Below are positions 1-6,141 of a stretch of DNA of 13,229 bases, piece after piece. The notes under the pieces were generated by a model, which saw nothing but the letters and a program-made list of their open reading frames with translations, did not search any database and was not told the origin of the DNA. A program made the position numbers and the translations under genes. This DNA comes from DATFWC01 sp045801465. GTDB taxonomy: Bacteria > Pseudomonadota > Alphaproteobacteria > Rhizobiales > Xanthobacteraceae. The stretch lies in contig JBJMSU010000147.1 in assembly GCA_045801465.1 (NCBI GenBank), positions 1 through 13,229 on the forward strand. Reading direction: 5' to 3'. Within the stretch, counting starts at the first letter, position 1. Each line of letters opens with the position of its first letter.

Positions 1-1
1 G

Positions 2-217
2 ATCGCCGACGGGGCGATGGGCGGAGCGATCATCAAGTTCGATCCGGTCATGGAGAAGTTCACCTTCTATCCGACCGTGCAACGCGGCGACCTGCCGAAG
101 ATCGAGATCACCCGCGACGGCGCGATCTGGTACAACCCGCGCTCGGCGCTCAAGGGCGCGGTCGGCGTGCTCTATCCCGACATGAGCAAGATGACGACAT
201 TCGTGGCGCGCTACTGA
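2..217 (+). CDS. C-terminal fragment of a Vgb/SMP-30-like beta-propeller protein (partial, 5' end outside window)
   Basis: The reading frame is open from base 2 and ends at TGA 215-217, giving the last 71 residues of a longer protein; the ATG at 17 is probably internal. The visible part has the repeating strand pattern of a beta-propeller blade: a 'KFDPVMEKFTFYP' stretch followed by 'KIEITRDGAIWYNPR'. The D-G-x-I-W signature is typical of virginiamycin B lyase (Vgb)-like and SMP-30/gluconolactonase-like proteins. In alphaproteobacteria such proteins are usually exported and of unknown substrate, so the Vgb label describes the fold and does not show streptogramin resistance. A signal peptide cannot be checked because the N-terminus is missing. 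A gene-free gap with a palindromic repeat follows. Family assignment is moderate; function is unknown. Confidence 0.6.
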   Translation: MADGAMGGAIIKFDPVMEKFTFYPTVQRGDLPKIEITRDGAIWYNPRSALKGAVGVLYPDMSKMTTFVARY

Positions 218-265
218 GTAACGCTGTCCGGTCTACACACCGCCGTCGCCGAGAACTCGGCGCGC

Positions 266-401
266 TCCCTCTCCCCGGCGGGGTGTGGGTTGGGGTGAGG
301 GGAATGAAATTCGATAGCGTGCACCAACGCCCCCTCACCCGACTTGCTTCGCCTCGCTTACGCTGCGCTCGCAAGTCGACCTCTCCCCGCCGGGGAGAGG
401 T
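266..401. repeat. Complex GC-rich palindromic repeat cluster in the gap 218-435
   Basis: Several inverted repeats are packed into about 135 bases. An outer pair of 16-base arms (268-283 and 385-400, core CTCCCCGGCGGGG) is perfectly complementary. Inside it is a 10-base pair (293-302 and 331-340, GGGTGAGGGG / CCCCTCACCC), then GACTTGC (341-347) paired with GCAAGTC (371-377). The right arm also folds on itself as a 10-base stem (379-388 / 392-401) around a 3-base loop. There is no T-run, so it is not a classic intrinsic terminator, although it could stall transcription leaving the upstream gene. Elements with CTCTCCCCGC/GCGGGGAGAG arms are common between genes in Bradyrhizobium-like genomes (recalled, not searched). 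I see no gene in the 218-base gap. Confidence 0.75.
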
Positions 402-435
402 GAAGCAAGTGGCGCCGCCTCCCGGTCCCTGACCG

Positions 436-1482
436 ATGCAGTTCGGCGTGCAATTTTTTCCCAGCGTCGGGCCCGGGCAGAAGAGCGCCAAGGACTATTT
501 CGCCGAATCGCTCGCGCTGGCGCAAGAAGCCGACGCGCTCGGCTTCACTCACGCACGCACCGTCGAGCACTACTTCGAGCCGTACGGCGGCTACACGCCC
601 AATCCGGTCGTCTTCCTGTCGGCGCTGTCGCAGCGCACGAAGAACATGCGGCTGGTGACCGGCGCCCTGTTGCCGGTGTTCAATCATCCGCTCAAGCTTG
701 CCGGCGAGATCGCGATGCTCGACGCGATCTCCGGCGGCCGCCTCGACGTCGGTCTGGCACGCGCGTTCCTGCCGCACGAGTTCCGCCGCTTCGGCATCTC
801 GCCGGACGAATCCTATGCCCGCTTTCGCGAAGGGCTGGAGCAGGTCGAGCTGCTGCTCACCACCGAGCATGCCACCCACCGCGGCGCCTTCCACTCGTTC
901 GCCGACGTCACGTCGCTGCCGCGCCCGACCCAGAAGCCGCGACCGCCGTTTTACATCGCGGCGACGCAGACACCGAACACCTTCGAGTTCGCCGGCCGCG
1001 CCGGCCATGCCCTGATGGTGATCCCGATCGGCCCGTTGCGCGGGCTGCTCGAGCTCTATCGGCGAAGCTGGAAGGAGGCCGGGCATCCCGGCGACGGCGA
1101 CGTGATGGTGGCGTTCCATATGTTCTGCCACCGCGATCCGCGACTCGCGCGCGACATCGCGCGCAAGCCGTTCGAGACCTATTTCCGCGCGCTCGGCGAG
1201 GCGGCAGGCGACTGGGTTACCGGACCGGCCTCGAAGGACTACCGCGACTACGACAAGGCGATTGCCAAGATGAAGGGATTCACGGTGGAAAGCCAGATCG
1301 AATCGGGCGGCGCCTGGATCGGCACGCCTGCCGAGATCAGGGACATCATCGCGCGCGTCAGCGAAACGATCGGTCCGTTCGAGCACGCTTCGCTGCAGGT
1401 GAATTTCGCCGACCTTGATTTCACCGAAGCGATGAACTCGCTGCGGCTGTTCGCCGCCGAGGTCATGCCGGCATTTGCGTGA
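436..1482 (+). CDS. LLM-class (luciferase-like) flavin-dependent oxidoreductase
   Basis: This 348-residue protein has the length and landmarks of a single-domain bacterial luciferase-like TIM barrel that uses FMN or F420. The N-terminus 'MQFGVQFFPS' forms the first barrel strand. 'ARTVEHYFEPYGG' around residues 40-52 carries the H45 position typical of the family. 'MLDAISGGRLDVGLARAFLPHEF' (residues 94-116) is the hallmark phosphate/flavin-binding segment, followed by 'YARFREGLEQVELL' and 'PFYIAATQTPNTFEFAGRAGHALM' (171-194). The substrate cannot be predicted, since the family covers alkane, sulfonate, nitrilotriacetate-type and many uncharacterised oxidations. ATG 436 is preferred because the barrel strand begins immediately, but no good Shine-Dalgarno sequence precedes it. 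The gene starts 34 bases after the palindromic cluster and faces the Uma2 gene tail to tail. No cognate flavin reductase is visible nearby. Confidence 0.9.
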   Translation: MQFGVQFFPSVGPGQKSAKDYFAESLALAQEADALGFTHARTVEHYFEPYGGYTPNPVVFLSALSQRTKNMRLVTGALLPVFNHPLKLAGEIAMLDAISGGRLDVGLARAFLPHEFRRFGISPDESYARFREGLEQVELLLTTEHATHRGAFHSFADVTSLPRPTQKPRPPFYIAATQTPNTFEFAGRAGHALMVIPIGPLRGLLELYRRSWKEAGHPGDGDVMVAFHMFCHRDPRLARDIARKPFETYFRALGEAAGDWVTGPASKDYRDYDKAIAKMKGFTVESQIESGGAWIGTPAEIRDIIARVSETIGPFEHASLQVNFADLDFTEAMNSLRLFAAEVMPAFA

Positions 1483-1557
1483 GCCGCTCGTTAGGACCGA
1501 ATGCTTCGAAGCGGTCGATAGCGCAACGCGCCCAGGCCAGAGCTTCGGCGATGACCG

Positions 1558-2163
1558 TCAGCGCTGAGACTTACTCGGCTGAATGGCGGTTCCCCGATAG
1601 AGATCCGCGATCCGGCAGCGCAGGCCGAAGTCTGGAAGCTCAAGCAGATCATCGGGTTTGGTGAGGACTTGCTCTGTCCAACCATTTTCCGCGCGCAGGT
1701 CGACGCGCACCTCGCAACGATCCTGCTGCACGGTCAGGATGCATCGGCAGCTCTCATGCAGCATGTAGACGGCGCGTTTCTTTGCAACATCGACGCGATC
1801 GCTCGACGATACGATCTCGGCCACGAGATAAAAGCGGTTGGCATAGCGCTCGCCGGGAAGTTCGGCGACCTCGCTGTCGATGACGACGACATCCGGCTCC
1901 GGATCGTAGTACTCGACCGCTGGCGCGAGATTGACACCTGTGCGCTGAAACACGCTTAACGTCGGGGCATGACGTTCCAATGCGGCATAGAGGACGCGCT
2001 GGAGGTTGCTTGCGATGCATTGATGCGCGACCGTGGGGGGCGCCATCATGATGGCAACACCATCGATGAGCTCCCAGTGCTCCTCGTCGGGCCTGCCGTC
2101 CACAAACCCACGGAACAGCTCGACCGACAAGCGCGGCGGCTTGCGTTGCGGTGCGCCGGCCAT
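1558..2163 (-). CDS. Uma2 family (DUF820) putative PD-(D/E)XK endonuclease
   Basis: The 201-residue product matches the Uma2/DUF820 fold, a restriction-endonuclease-like family abundant in cyanobacteria and scattered in proteobacteria. Visible landmarks are 'HWELIDGVAIMMAPPTVAHQ' (residues 29-48; E31, G35), the strand 'YDPEPDVVVID' with P90-D91, and 'FYLVAEIVSSSDRVDVAKKRAVYM' with E116 and K128/K129. Together these fit a D...E-x(n)-K catalytic set. After the Lys helix, the usual 'Y...G..EYWIVD' strand is replaced by 'LHESCRCILTVQQD', a little divergent but alignable. An AGGAG sequence 6 bases upstream supports ATG 2163. The gene lies 50 bases downstream of ilvE on the same strand and converges with the LLM gene. 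No toxin-antitoxin partner, methylase or transposase is adjacent. The biological role of the family is unclear. Confidence 0.85.
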   Translation of the reverse strand: MAGAPQRKPPRLSVELFRGFVDGRPDEEHWELIDGVAIMMAPPTVAHQCIASNLQRVLYAALERHAPTLSVFQRTGVNLAPAVEYYDPEPDVVVIDSEVAELPGERYANRFYLVAEIVSSSDRVDVAKKRAVYMLHESCRCILTVQQDRCEVRVDLRAENGWTEQVLTKPDDLLELPDFGLRCRIADLYRGTAIQPSKSQR

Positions 2164-2213
2164 GTCACACTCCTGCTGACCGCGATCCTATCACGCCACA
2201 AGCCGCGGCGCAG

Positions 2214-3104
2214 TCACGCCGCGGCAGCCTTGCCCTTGGGGCTCACCTCGGCGGTGTAGTCGTCCATCAGCTGCTTGGTGATGGCGCCTGGCGTGAATCG
2301 CCAAGTGGCGATCTCGGACACCGGCGTCACCTCCGCGGCCGTGCCGGTGATGAAGCACTCGGAGAAACCCGTGAGCTCGTCCGGCATGATGCGGCGCTCG
2401 ACCACGTCGATGCCGCGCCGCTTGGCGAGATCGATGGCCGTACGCCGGGTGATGCCGTCGAGGAAGCAGTCGGCGATGGGCGTATGGATGGTGCCGTCCT
2501 TGATGAAGAAGATATTGGCGCCGGTGCATTCGGCAACGCGGCCCTCCCAGTCGAGCATCATGGCGTCGGCGTAGCCTTTGCGCTCGGCGACGTGCTTGGA
2601 GATGGTGCAGATCATATAGAGGCCCGCCGCCTTGGCGAGGCACGGCGCCGTCCTCGGATCGGGCCGCCGATAGTCGGCGAGGTCGAGGCGGATGCCTTTG
2701 AGGCGCTCGGCCGGATCGAAGTAGCTCGGCCATTCCCAGGCCGCGATGGCAAGATGAATGGTGTTGTTCTGCGCCGAGACGCCCATCATCTCCGAGCCGC
2801 GCCATGCGACCGGACGGACATAGGCATTCGGTTTGCCGTTCTTCTCGACGACCAGCTGCTTGGCCGCGTCGATCTCAGCGACCGAATAGGGAATCTCGAA
2901 GTCGAGGATACGCGCGGACGCCTTCAGCCGTTCGGAGTGCTCGGTGCCTTTGAAGATTTTGCCGCCATAGGCGCGCTCGCCTTCGAACACGCAGCTGGCG
3001 TAATGCAGCCCATGGGTCAGCACGTGGAGGTTGGCATCGCCCCAGCGGACGAGCTTGCCGTCATACCAGATCACTCCGTCGATCTTGTCGTAGGACTGCG
3101 TCAT
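2214..3104 (-). CDS. ilvE: Branched-chain amino acid aminotransferase (PLP fold type IV)
   Basis: The 296-residue protein catalyses PLP-dependent transfer of the amino group between glutamate and the 2-oxo acids of leucine, isoleucine and valine, in the cytoplasm. Landmarks are 'VIWYDGKLVRWGDANLHVLTHGLHYASCVFEG' (11-42), 'EHSERLKASARIL', 'VRPVAWRG' (96-103), the PLP lysine K158 in 'CLAKAAGLYM', 'ECTGANIFF' (192-200) and 'CFLDGITRR' and 'TGTAAEVTPV' toward the end. These match the fold-type IV BCAT family, and the sequence is close to what I recall for Rhizobiales IlvE. The frame is open to an ATG at 3239, but that 45-residue extension is Cys/Arg-rich and unlike the family; ATG 3104 has a GAGGAG Shine-Dalgarno and starts with the conserved domain. 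It is transcribed divergently from the petP-like regulator across a 205-base gap that may hold shared regulation. Confidence 0.96.
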   Translation of the reverse strand: MTQSYDKIDGVIWYDGKLVRWGDANLHVLTHGLHYASCVFEGERAYGGKIFKGTEHSERLKASARILDFEIPYSVAEIDAAKQLVVEKNGKPNAYVRPVAWRGSEMMGVSAQNNTIHLAIAAWEWPSYFDPAERLKGIRLDLADYRRPDPRTAPCLAKAAGLYMICTISKHVAERKGYADAMMLDWEGRVAECTGANIFFIKDGTIHTPIADCFLDGITRRTAIDLAKRRGIDVVERRIMPDELTGFSECFITGTAAEVTPVSEIATWRFTPGAITKQLMDDYTAEVSPKGKAAAA

Positions 3105-3113
3105 CGCATTTCG

Positions 3114-3119
3114 CTCCTC
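3114..3119 (-). promoter_or_regulatory. Shine-Dalgarno of ilvE that fixes its start at 3104
   Basis: Reading on the minus strand, GAGGAG lies 9 bases before ATG 3104. It is a good match to the anti-Shine-Dalgarno sequence and discriminates against the longer in-frame ATG at 3239. Confidence 0.75.
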
Positions 3120-3184
3120 GGCGGCATCGCCGCCCACAGAAGAGGCAGACTGCCGGTTTTGCGTCCTCGGCCAAGTCCCGATAA

Positions 3185-3202
3185 TGTTGCCAGTATGACA
3201 AC
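3185..3202. promoter_or_regulatory. Operator-like inverted repeat in the ilvE/petP divergent region
   Basis: GTTGCCA (3186-3192) and TGACAAC (3196-3202) form 7-base inverted arms with one mismatch around a 3-base centre. On the minus strand the site contains TGTCA-N3-TGGC, the same core as in the inverted repeat over the petP start codon. It lies about 80-100 bases upstream of the ilvE start, where a regulator could act on the ilvE promoter. The rest of the 205-base gap (3105-3309) holds no gene and no sigma-70 promoter I would trust. Confidence 0.4.
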
Positions 3203-3300
3203 GCCTCAGGGGACCGGCGCAACACCGCACCCGGGACAACTCGCCTGCGCGGGAATATCCTTTCGCCGATCCGCCCTATTGAGTAACAATCGAACCCAAA

Positions 3301-3321
3301 TATGTCAACATGGCTGACATA
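3301..3321. promoter_or_regulatory. Inverted repeat overlapping the petP-like start codon (possible autoregulatory operator)
   Basis: TATGTCA (3301-3307) and TGACATA (3315-3321) are perfect 7-base inverted arms around a 7-base centre, and the start codon ATG 3310-3312 lies in that centre. MarR-family dimers typically bind such pseudo-palindromes of about 16-22 bases near their own promoters. The core TGTCA-N3-TGGC recurs in the site at 3185-3202. No Shine-Dalgarno precedes this start, so the region may be read from a very short leader or as a leaderless message. Binding is inferred. Confidence 0.45.
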
Positions 3322-3852
3322 ATTGTTTCGACCGACCGCGCGCCCCCGTCCGGGTCCGAATCGGCGCGTGCCCTGGACGAGCCGATCTGGGACCTGATCG
3401 AGCTCTTGTTCTTTGCCTACCGCGACTTCGTCAGCGATCCCGACGAAGTGCTTGCGCGATTCGCCTTCGGGCGGGCCCACCACCGCGTCCTGCATTTCGT
3501 CAACCGCAACCCGGGCATGAAGGTGGCCGATCTCCTGGTCGTCCTGAAGATCACCAAGCAGTCGCTCGGCCGCGTCCTCAAGCAGCTCATCGAGCAGGGC
3601 TACGTGGTGCAGAAGGAAGGCGAGAACGACCGGCGCCAGCGCCTTCTTTACGTCACCGCGAAAGGCGAAGCCCTGGCCATGAAGCTCGCCGGGCTGCAAA
3701 CCGCGCGGATTGTGCGGGCGCTGGCCGACCTCGGCCCGGGCGCGCACGACGCGGCGCGCCGGTTTCTCGCCGCCCTGCTCGATCCGGATGGACGGGACGA
3801 CGTGCTGCGCCTGATCGCGCGGGCCGACCGCGCCTGGCGCAGTCGCTCCTGA
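3310..3852 (+). CDS. petP: MarR family winged-helix transcriptional regulator, PetP-like
   Basis: The 180-residue protein has a MarR-type winged helix-turn-helix. The dimerisation helices span about residues 22-64 ('DEPIWDLIELLFFAYRDF', 'FGRAHHRVLHFV'). The HTH and recognition helix span about 70-98 ('KVADLLVVLKITKQSLGRVLKQL'). The wing carries 'NDRRQRLLYVTAKG' with the conserved D107-R108-R109. A MarR gene directly before an OmpR-type regulator, and divergent from ilvE, resembles the petP-petR pair of Rhodobacter capsulatus, where petR was reported as required for growth linked to cytochrome bc1. The symbol is by context and family, not by proof. It is followed by petR after only 10 bases. 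The start lacks a visible Shine-Dalgarno, but no other in-frame ATG lies before residue 70, inside the HTH. Confidence 0.85.
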   Translation: MADIIVSTDRAPPSGSESARALDEPIWDLIELLFFAYRDFVSDPDEVLARFAFGRAHHRVLHFVNRNPGMKVADLLVVLKITKQSLGRVLKQLIEQGYVVQKEGENDRRQRLLYVTAKGEALAMKLAGLQTARIVRALADLGPGAHDAARRFLAALLDPDGRDDVLRLIARADRAWRSRS

Positions 3853-3862
3853 GCTGAGCGCC

Positions 3863-4570
3863 ATGGTCGCCGCTCCGCTCACGCCCGCCGACAATGCCCC
3901 CCACCTCCTGATCGTCGACGACGACCGGCGCATCCGCAACCTGCTGTCGCGCTATCTCAACAGCGAAGGCTACCGCGTCACTACCGCGGAAACCGCCGCG
4001 GAGGCGCGCGCCAAGCTCGATGGTCTCAAATTCGACTTGCTGATTCTCGATGTCATGATGCCGGGGGAATCGGGTTTCGATCTCGCGCGGGCCATCCGTG
4101 AATCATCGATGGTGCCGATCGTGATGCTGACCGCGCGCTCGGAAGCCGATAGCCGCATCGAAGGCCTGGAGATCGGCGCCGACGATTACGTGGCCAAACC
4201 GTTCGAGCCGCGCGAACTGTCCTTGCGGGTGGCCAACATCCTCAAGCACAGCCGTCCGGTGCCAACGCCGCCGCGCGAATCGGTGCGCTTCGGGGAGTTC
4301 GTCTTTCATCTTGGGCGCGGCGAGTTGCGCCGCGGCGAGGGTGTCATGCACCTCACCGACCGCGAGCGCGAGATGCTGCGCGTGCTGGCGGCGAGCCCGG
4401 GCGAGACGGTGCCGCGGCTCGCGCTGGCCGGCGACGGCGGTTCCATCAACGAGCGGGCCGTGGATGTTCAGGTCAATCGCCTGCGCCGCAAGATCGAACG
4501 CGATCCCGCCAATCCGATGATCGTGCAGACGGTGCGCGGCGTCGGCTATCGACTGGTGGTCGCCACATGA
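3863..4570 (+). CDS. petR: OmpR-family two-component response regulator, PetR-like
   Basis: The 235-residue protein pairs an N-terminal receiver domain (about 13-130) with a C-terminal OmpR/PhoB winged helix (about 140-233). Receiver landmarks are the acidic pocket D19-D20-D21 ('LLIVDDDRR'), phospho-acceptor D63 in 'LILDVMMPG', T90 in 'VMLTAR' and K112 in 'YVAKPFEP'. In the output domain, 'LTDREREMLRVLA' and the recognition helix 'ERAVDVQVNRLRRKIE' precede the closing 'VRGVGYRLV'. It should be phosphorylated by the kinase encoded next, whose ATG overlaps this stop codon as ATGA. The order after a petP-like MarR gene matches Rhodobacter petPR. The ATG at 3863 lies 10 bases after the petP stop and has only a weak ribosome site. 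Target genes are not deducible from this window. Confidence 0.93.
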   Translation: MVAAPLTPADNAPHLLIVDDDRRIRNLLSRYLNSEGYRVTTAETAAEARAKLDGLKFDLLILDVMMPGESGFDLARAIRESSMVPIVMLTARSEADSRIEGLEIGADDYVAKPFEPRELSLRVANILKHSRPVPTPPRESVRFGEFVFHLGRGELRRGEGVMHLTDREREMLRVLAASPGETVPRLALAGDGGSINERAVDVQVNRLRRKIERDPANPMIVQTVRGVGYRLVVAT

Positions 4571-5973
4571 GCGCGCTCGATCTCGGATTGACGCTGCGAT
4601 CGGCCGGAGCCCGGCTGCTCGGCGCCTGGGATCGCTTCAACCTGTGGCTCAAGAGCTTCATGCCGACGGGGCTCTATGCCCGGGCGCTGCTCATCATCGT
4701 CACCCCGATGGTGATCCTGCAGTCGGTGGTCGCCTTCGTGTTCATGGAGCGCCACTGGAACACAGTGACGTACCGGCTCTCGGCGGCGGTGACGCAGGAC
4801 ATTGCAGCCCTGATCGACTTCTACCGCAGCTATCCGCAGGACGTCGACGAGGCGACGAAGGACGCCAACGAGGCGAAAGTTCAACGCATCGCCCAGGACC
4901 GGTTAGGCCTCAATATCGATTTCGTGCCCGGCACGGATCTCCCACCCCCCGGACCCAAGCCGTTTTTCTCCCTGCTCGATCAGGCCCTGTCGCGGGAAAT
5001 CAGCCGCCAAATCCGGCGGCCGTTCTGGATCGACACGGTGGGACGCTCCTCCCTGGTCGAGATACGCATTCAGCTCGACGACACGGTGATGCGCGTGTTC
5101 GCGCGCCGCAACGCCGCCTATGCGTCCAATTCTCATATCTTCCTGGTGTGGATGGTGGGCACCTCCGTGATCCTGCTGGGGGTCGCCATCCTGTTCCTGC
5201 GCAACCAGATCCGCCCGATCCTGGCGCTGGCGGACGCCGCCGAGAGCTTCGGCAAGGGGCGCGAGGTGCCGGACTTTCGGCCGCGCGGCGCCCGCGAGGT
5301 TCGCCGCGCCGCCCACGCCTTCATCGAGATGAAGCGCCGCGTCGAACGCACGCTCGAGCAGCGCACCGCCATGCTGGCCGGCGTCTCGCATGACCTGCGC
5401 ACGCTGCTCACCCGGTTCAAGCTCGAGCTTGCCCTGCTCGACGACGGCCCGGAAGTCGCTGCGCTCAAGAAGGACGTGGACGAGATGGCGCGCATGATCG
5501 AGGCCTATCTGGCCTTCGCGCGCGGCGACTCCGGCGAGCCCTCGGCGCCGACCGATATGGCCATGTTCCTGGAGGAATTGCGCGGCGACGCCGAGCGCCA
5601 TGGCCACAAGGCGAGCGTCGTGTTCCACGGCGTGCCGATCGTCACGGTGCGGCCGGCTGCGTTCAAGCGCTGCCTCGCCAATCTTGTCTCCAACGCCGCG
5701 CGGTTTGCGCCGTCGATCGCGATCACCGGCCACCGCGATCATCGCTATCTCACCATCACGGTCGACGACGACGGCCCCGGCATCCCGCACAAGATGCGCG
5801 ACGAGGTGTTCAAGCCGTTCTTCCGGCTCGACGATGCGCGCAATCAGGACGAGGGCGGCACCGGCCTCGGCCTGGCGATCGCGCGCGATATCGCCCGCTC
5901 GCATGGCGGCGACATCATGCTTTCCGACAGCCCGCTCGGGGGTCTGCGGGCGACCGTGCGGGTGCCGGTTTAG
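4567..5973 (+). CDS. EnvZ-like membrane sensor histidine kinase, partner of the PetR-like regulator
   Basis: The 468-residue kinase has a basic N-terminus, TM1 at about 40-60, a periplasmic sensor of about 130 residues, TM2 at about 191-211, HAMP at about 212-264, a DHp domain and a HATPase domain. The H-box 'LAGVSHDLRTLLTR' carries phospho-acceptor H275. ATP-binding motifs are the N-box 'CLANLVSNAARFA' (N372, N376), 'DDDGPGI' (400-406), the F-box 'FKPFFRLD' and 'GGTGLGLAIA' (430-439). The proline usually found in HDLRTPLT is Leu280 here, while the H-D-x-x-T phosphatase residues are kept. The 4-base ATGA overlap with petR implies translational coupling and a cognate pair. The signal is unknown; by analogy with EnvZ it senses envelope or cytoplasmic osmotic state, but the periplasmic domain shows no motif I recognise. 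Confidence 0.93.
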   Translation: MSALDLGLTLRSAGARLLGAWDRFNLWLKSFMPTGLYARALLIIVTPMVILQSVVAFVFMERHWNTVTYRLSAAVTQDIAALIDFYRSYPQDVDEATKDANEAKVQRIAQDRLGLNIDFVPGTDLPPPGPKPFFSLLDQALSREISRQIRRPFWIDTVGRSSLVEIRIQLDDTVMRVFARRNAAYASNSHIFLVWMVGTSVILLGVAILFLRNQIRPILALADAAESFGKGREVPDFRPRGAREVRRAAHAFIEMKRRVERTLEQRTAMLAGVSHDLRTLLTRFKLELALLDDGPEVAALKKDVDEMARMIEAYLAFARGDSGEPSAPTDMAMFLEELRGDAERHGHKASVVFHGVPIVTVRPAAFKRCLANLVSNAARFAPSIAITGHRDHRYLTITVDDDGPGIPHKMRDEVFKPFFRLDDARNQDEGGTGLGLAIARDIARSHGGDIMLSDSPLGGLRATVRVPV

Positions 5974-6012
5974 ACCTGTAGGGTCGGCAAATTCGCCCGC
6001 GGCAACGCTGGC

Positions 6013-6094
6013 GGTGGGCGAGCCGCCAAAAGCGGCGAGGGACGGCGCGATCGCGAATTTCCCTCGCGATCGTTGTGACGATCGCTCGCCCACC
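6013..6094. repeat. Nested inverted repeat (cloverleaf-like) between convergent operons
   Basis: Outer arms GGTGGGCGAGC (6013-6023) and GCTCGCCCACC (6084-6094) are perfectly complementary over 11 bases. Inside are GCCGC/GCGGC (6022-6026 / 6032-6036, loop CAAAA), CGATCGCGA/TCGCGATCG (6048-6056 / 6064-6072, 7-base loop) and an alternative 8-base pair GCGATCGT/ACGATCGC (6066-6073 / 6078-6085, loop TGTG) that shares bases with the previous stem and the outer arm. The gap between the kinase stop and the stop of the opposing membrane gene is 168 bases, and this element fills about half of it. It could act as a bidirectional terminator despite lacking a T-run, or be a REP-like element. No gene is visible in the gap. 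Confidence 0.65.
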
Positions 6095-6141
6095 ATGCAG
6101 CTCCGAGATCACGCGCCTTTGCCCACCTTACGATTTCTCCA

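Noticed and set aside
2..217. Calling the left-edge gene an antibiotic (streptogramin) resistance gene
   Set aside because: Only a generic beta-propeller tail is visible; many environmental homologues carry the Vgb label without that activity.
358..1386. A 342-codon minus-strand frame opposite the LLM oxidoreductase
   Set aside because: Arg-rich shadow translation; the LLM frame carries all family landmarks.
3105..3239. N-terminal extension of IlvE to the ATG at 3239
   Set aside because: The extra 45 residues are unlike the family and would cover the regulatory gap; ATG 3104 has a clear GAGGAG ribosome site.
2151..3317. A 388-codon + strand frame opposite ilvE
   Set aside because: It runs antisense to an unmistakable aminotransferase and into the petP start; no domain is recognisable.
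4903..6096. A 397-codon minus-strand frame opposite the sensor kinase
   Set aside because: The kinase on the + strand has every catalytic box; the opposing frame is compositionally biased and lacks family features.
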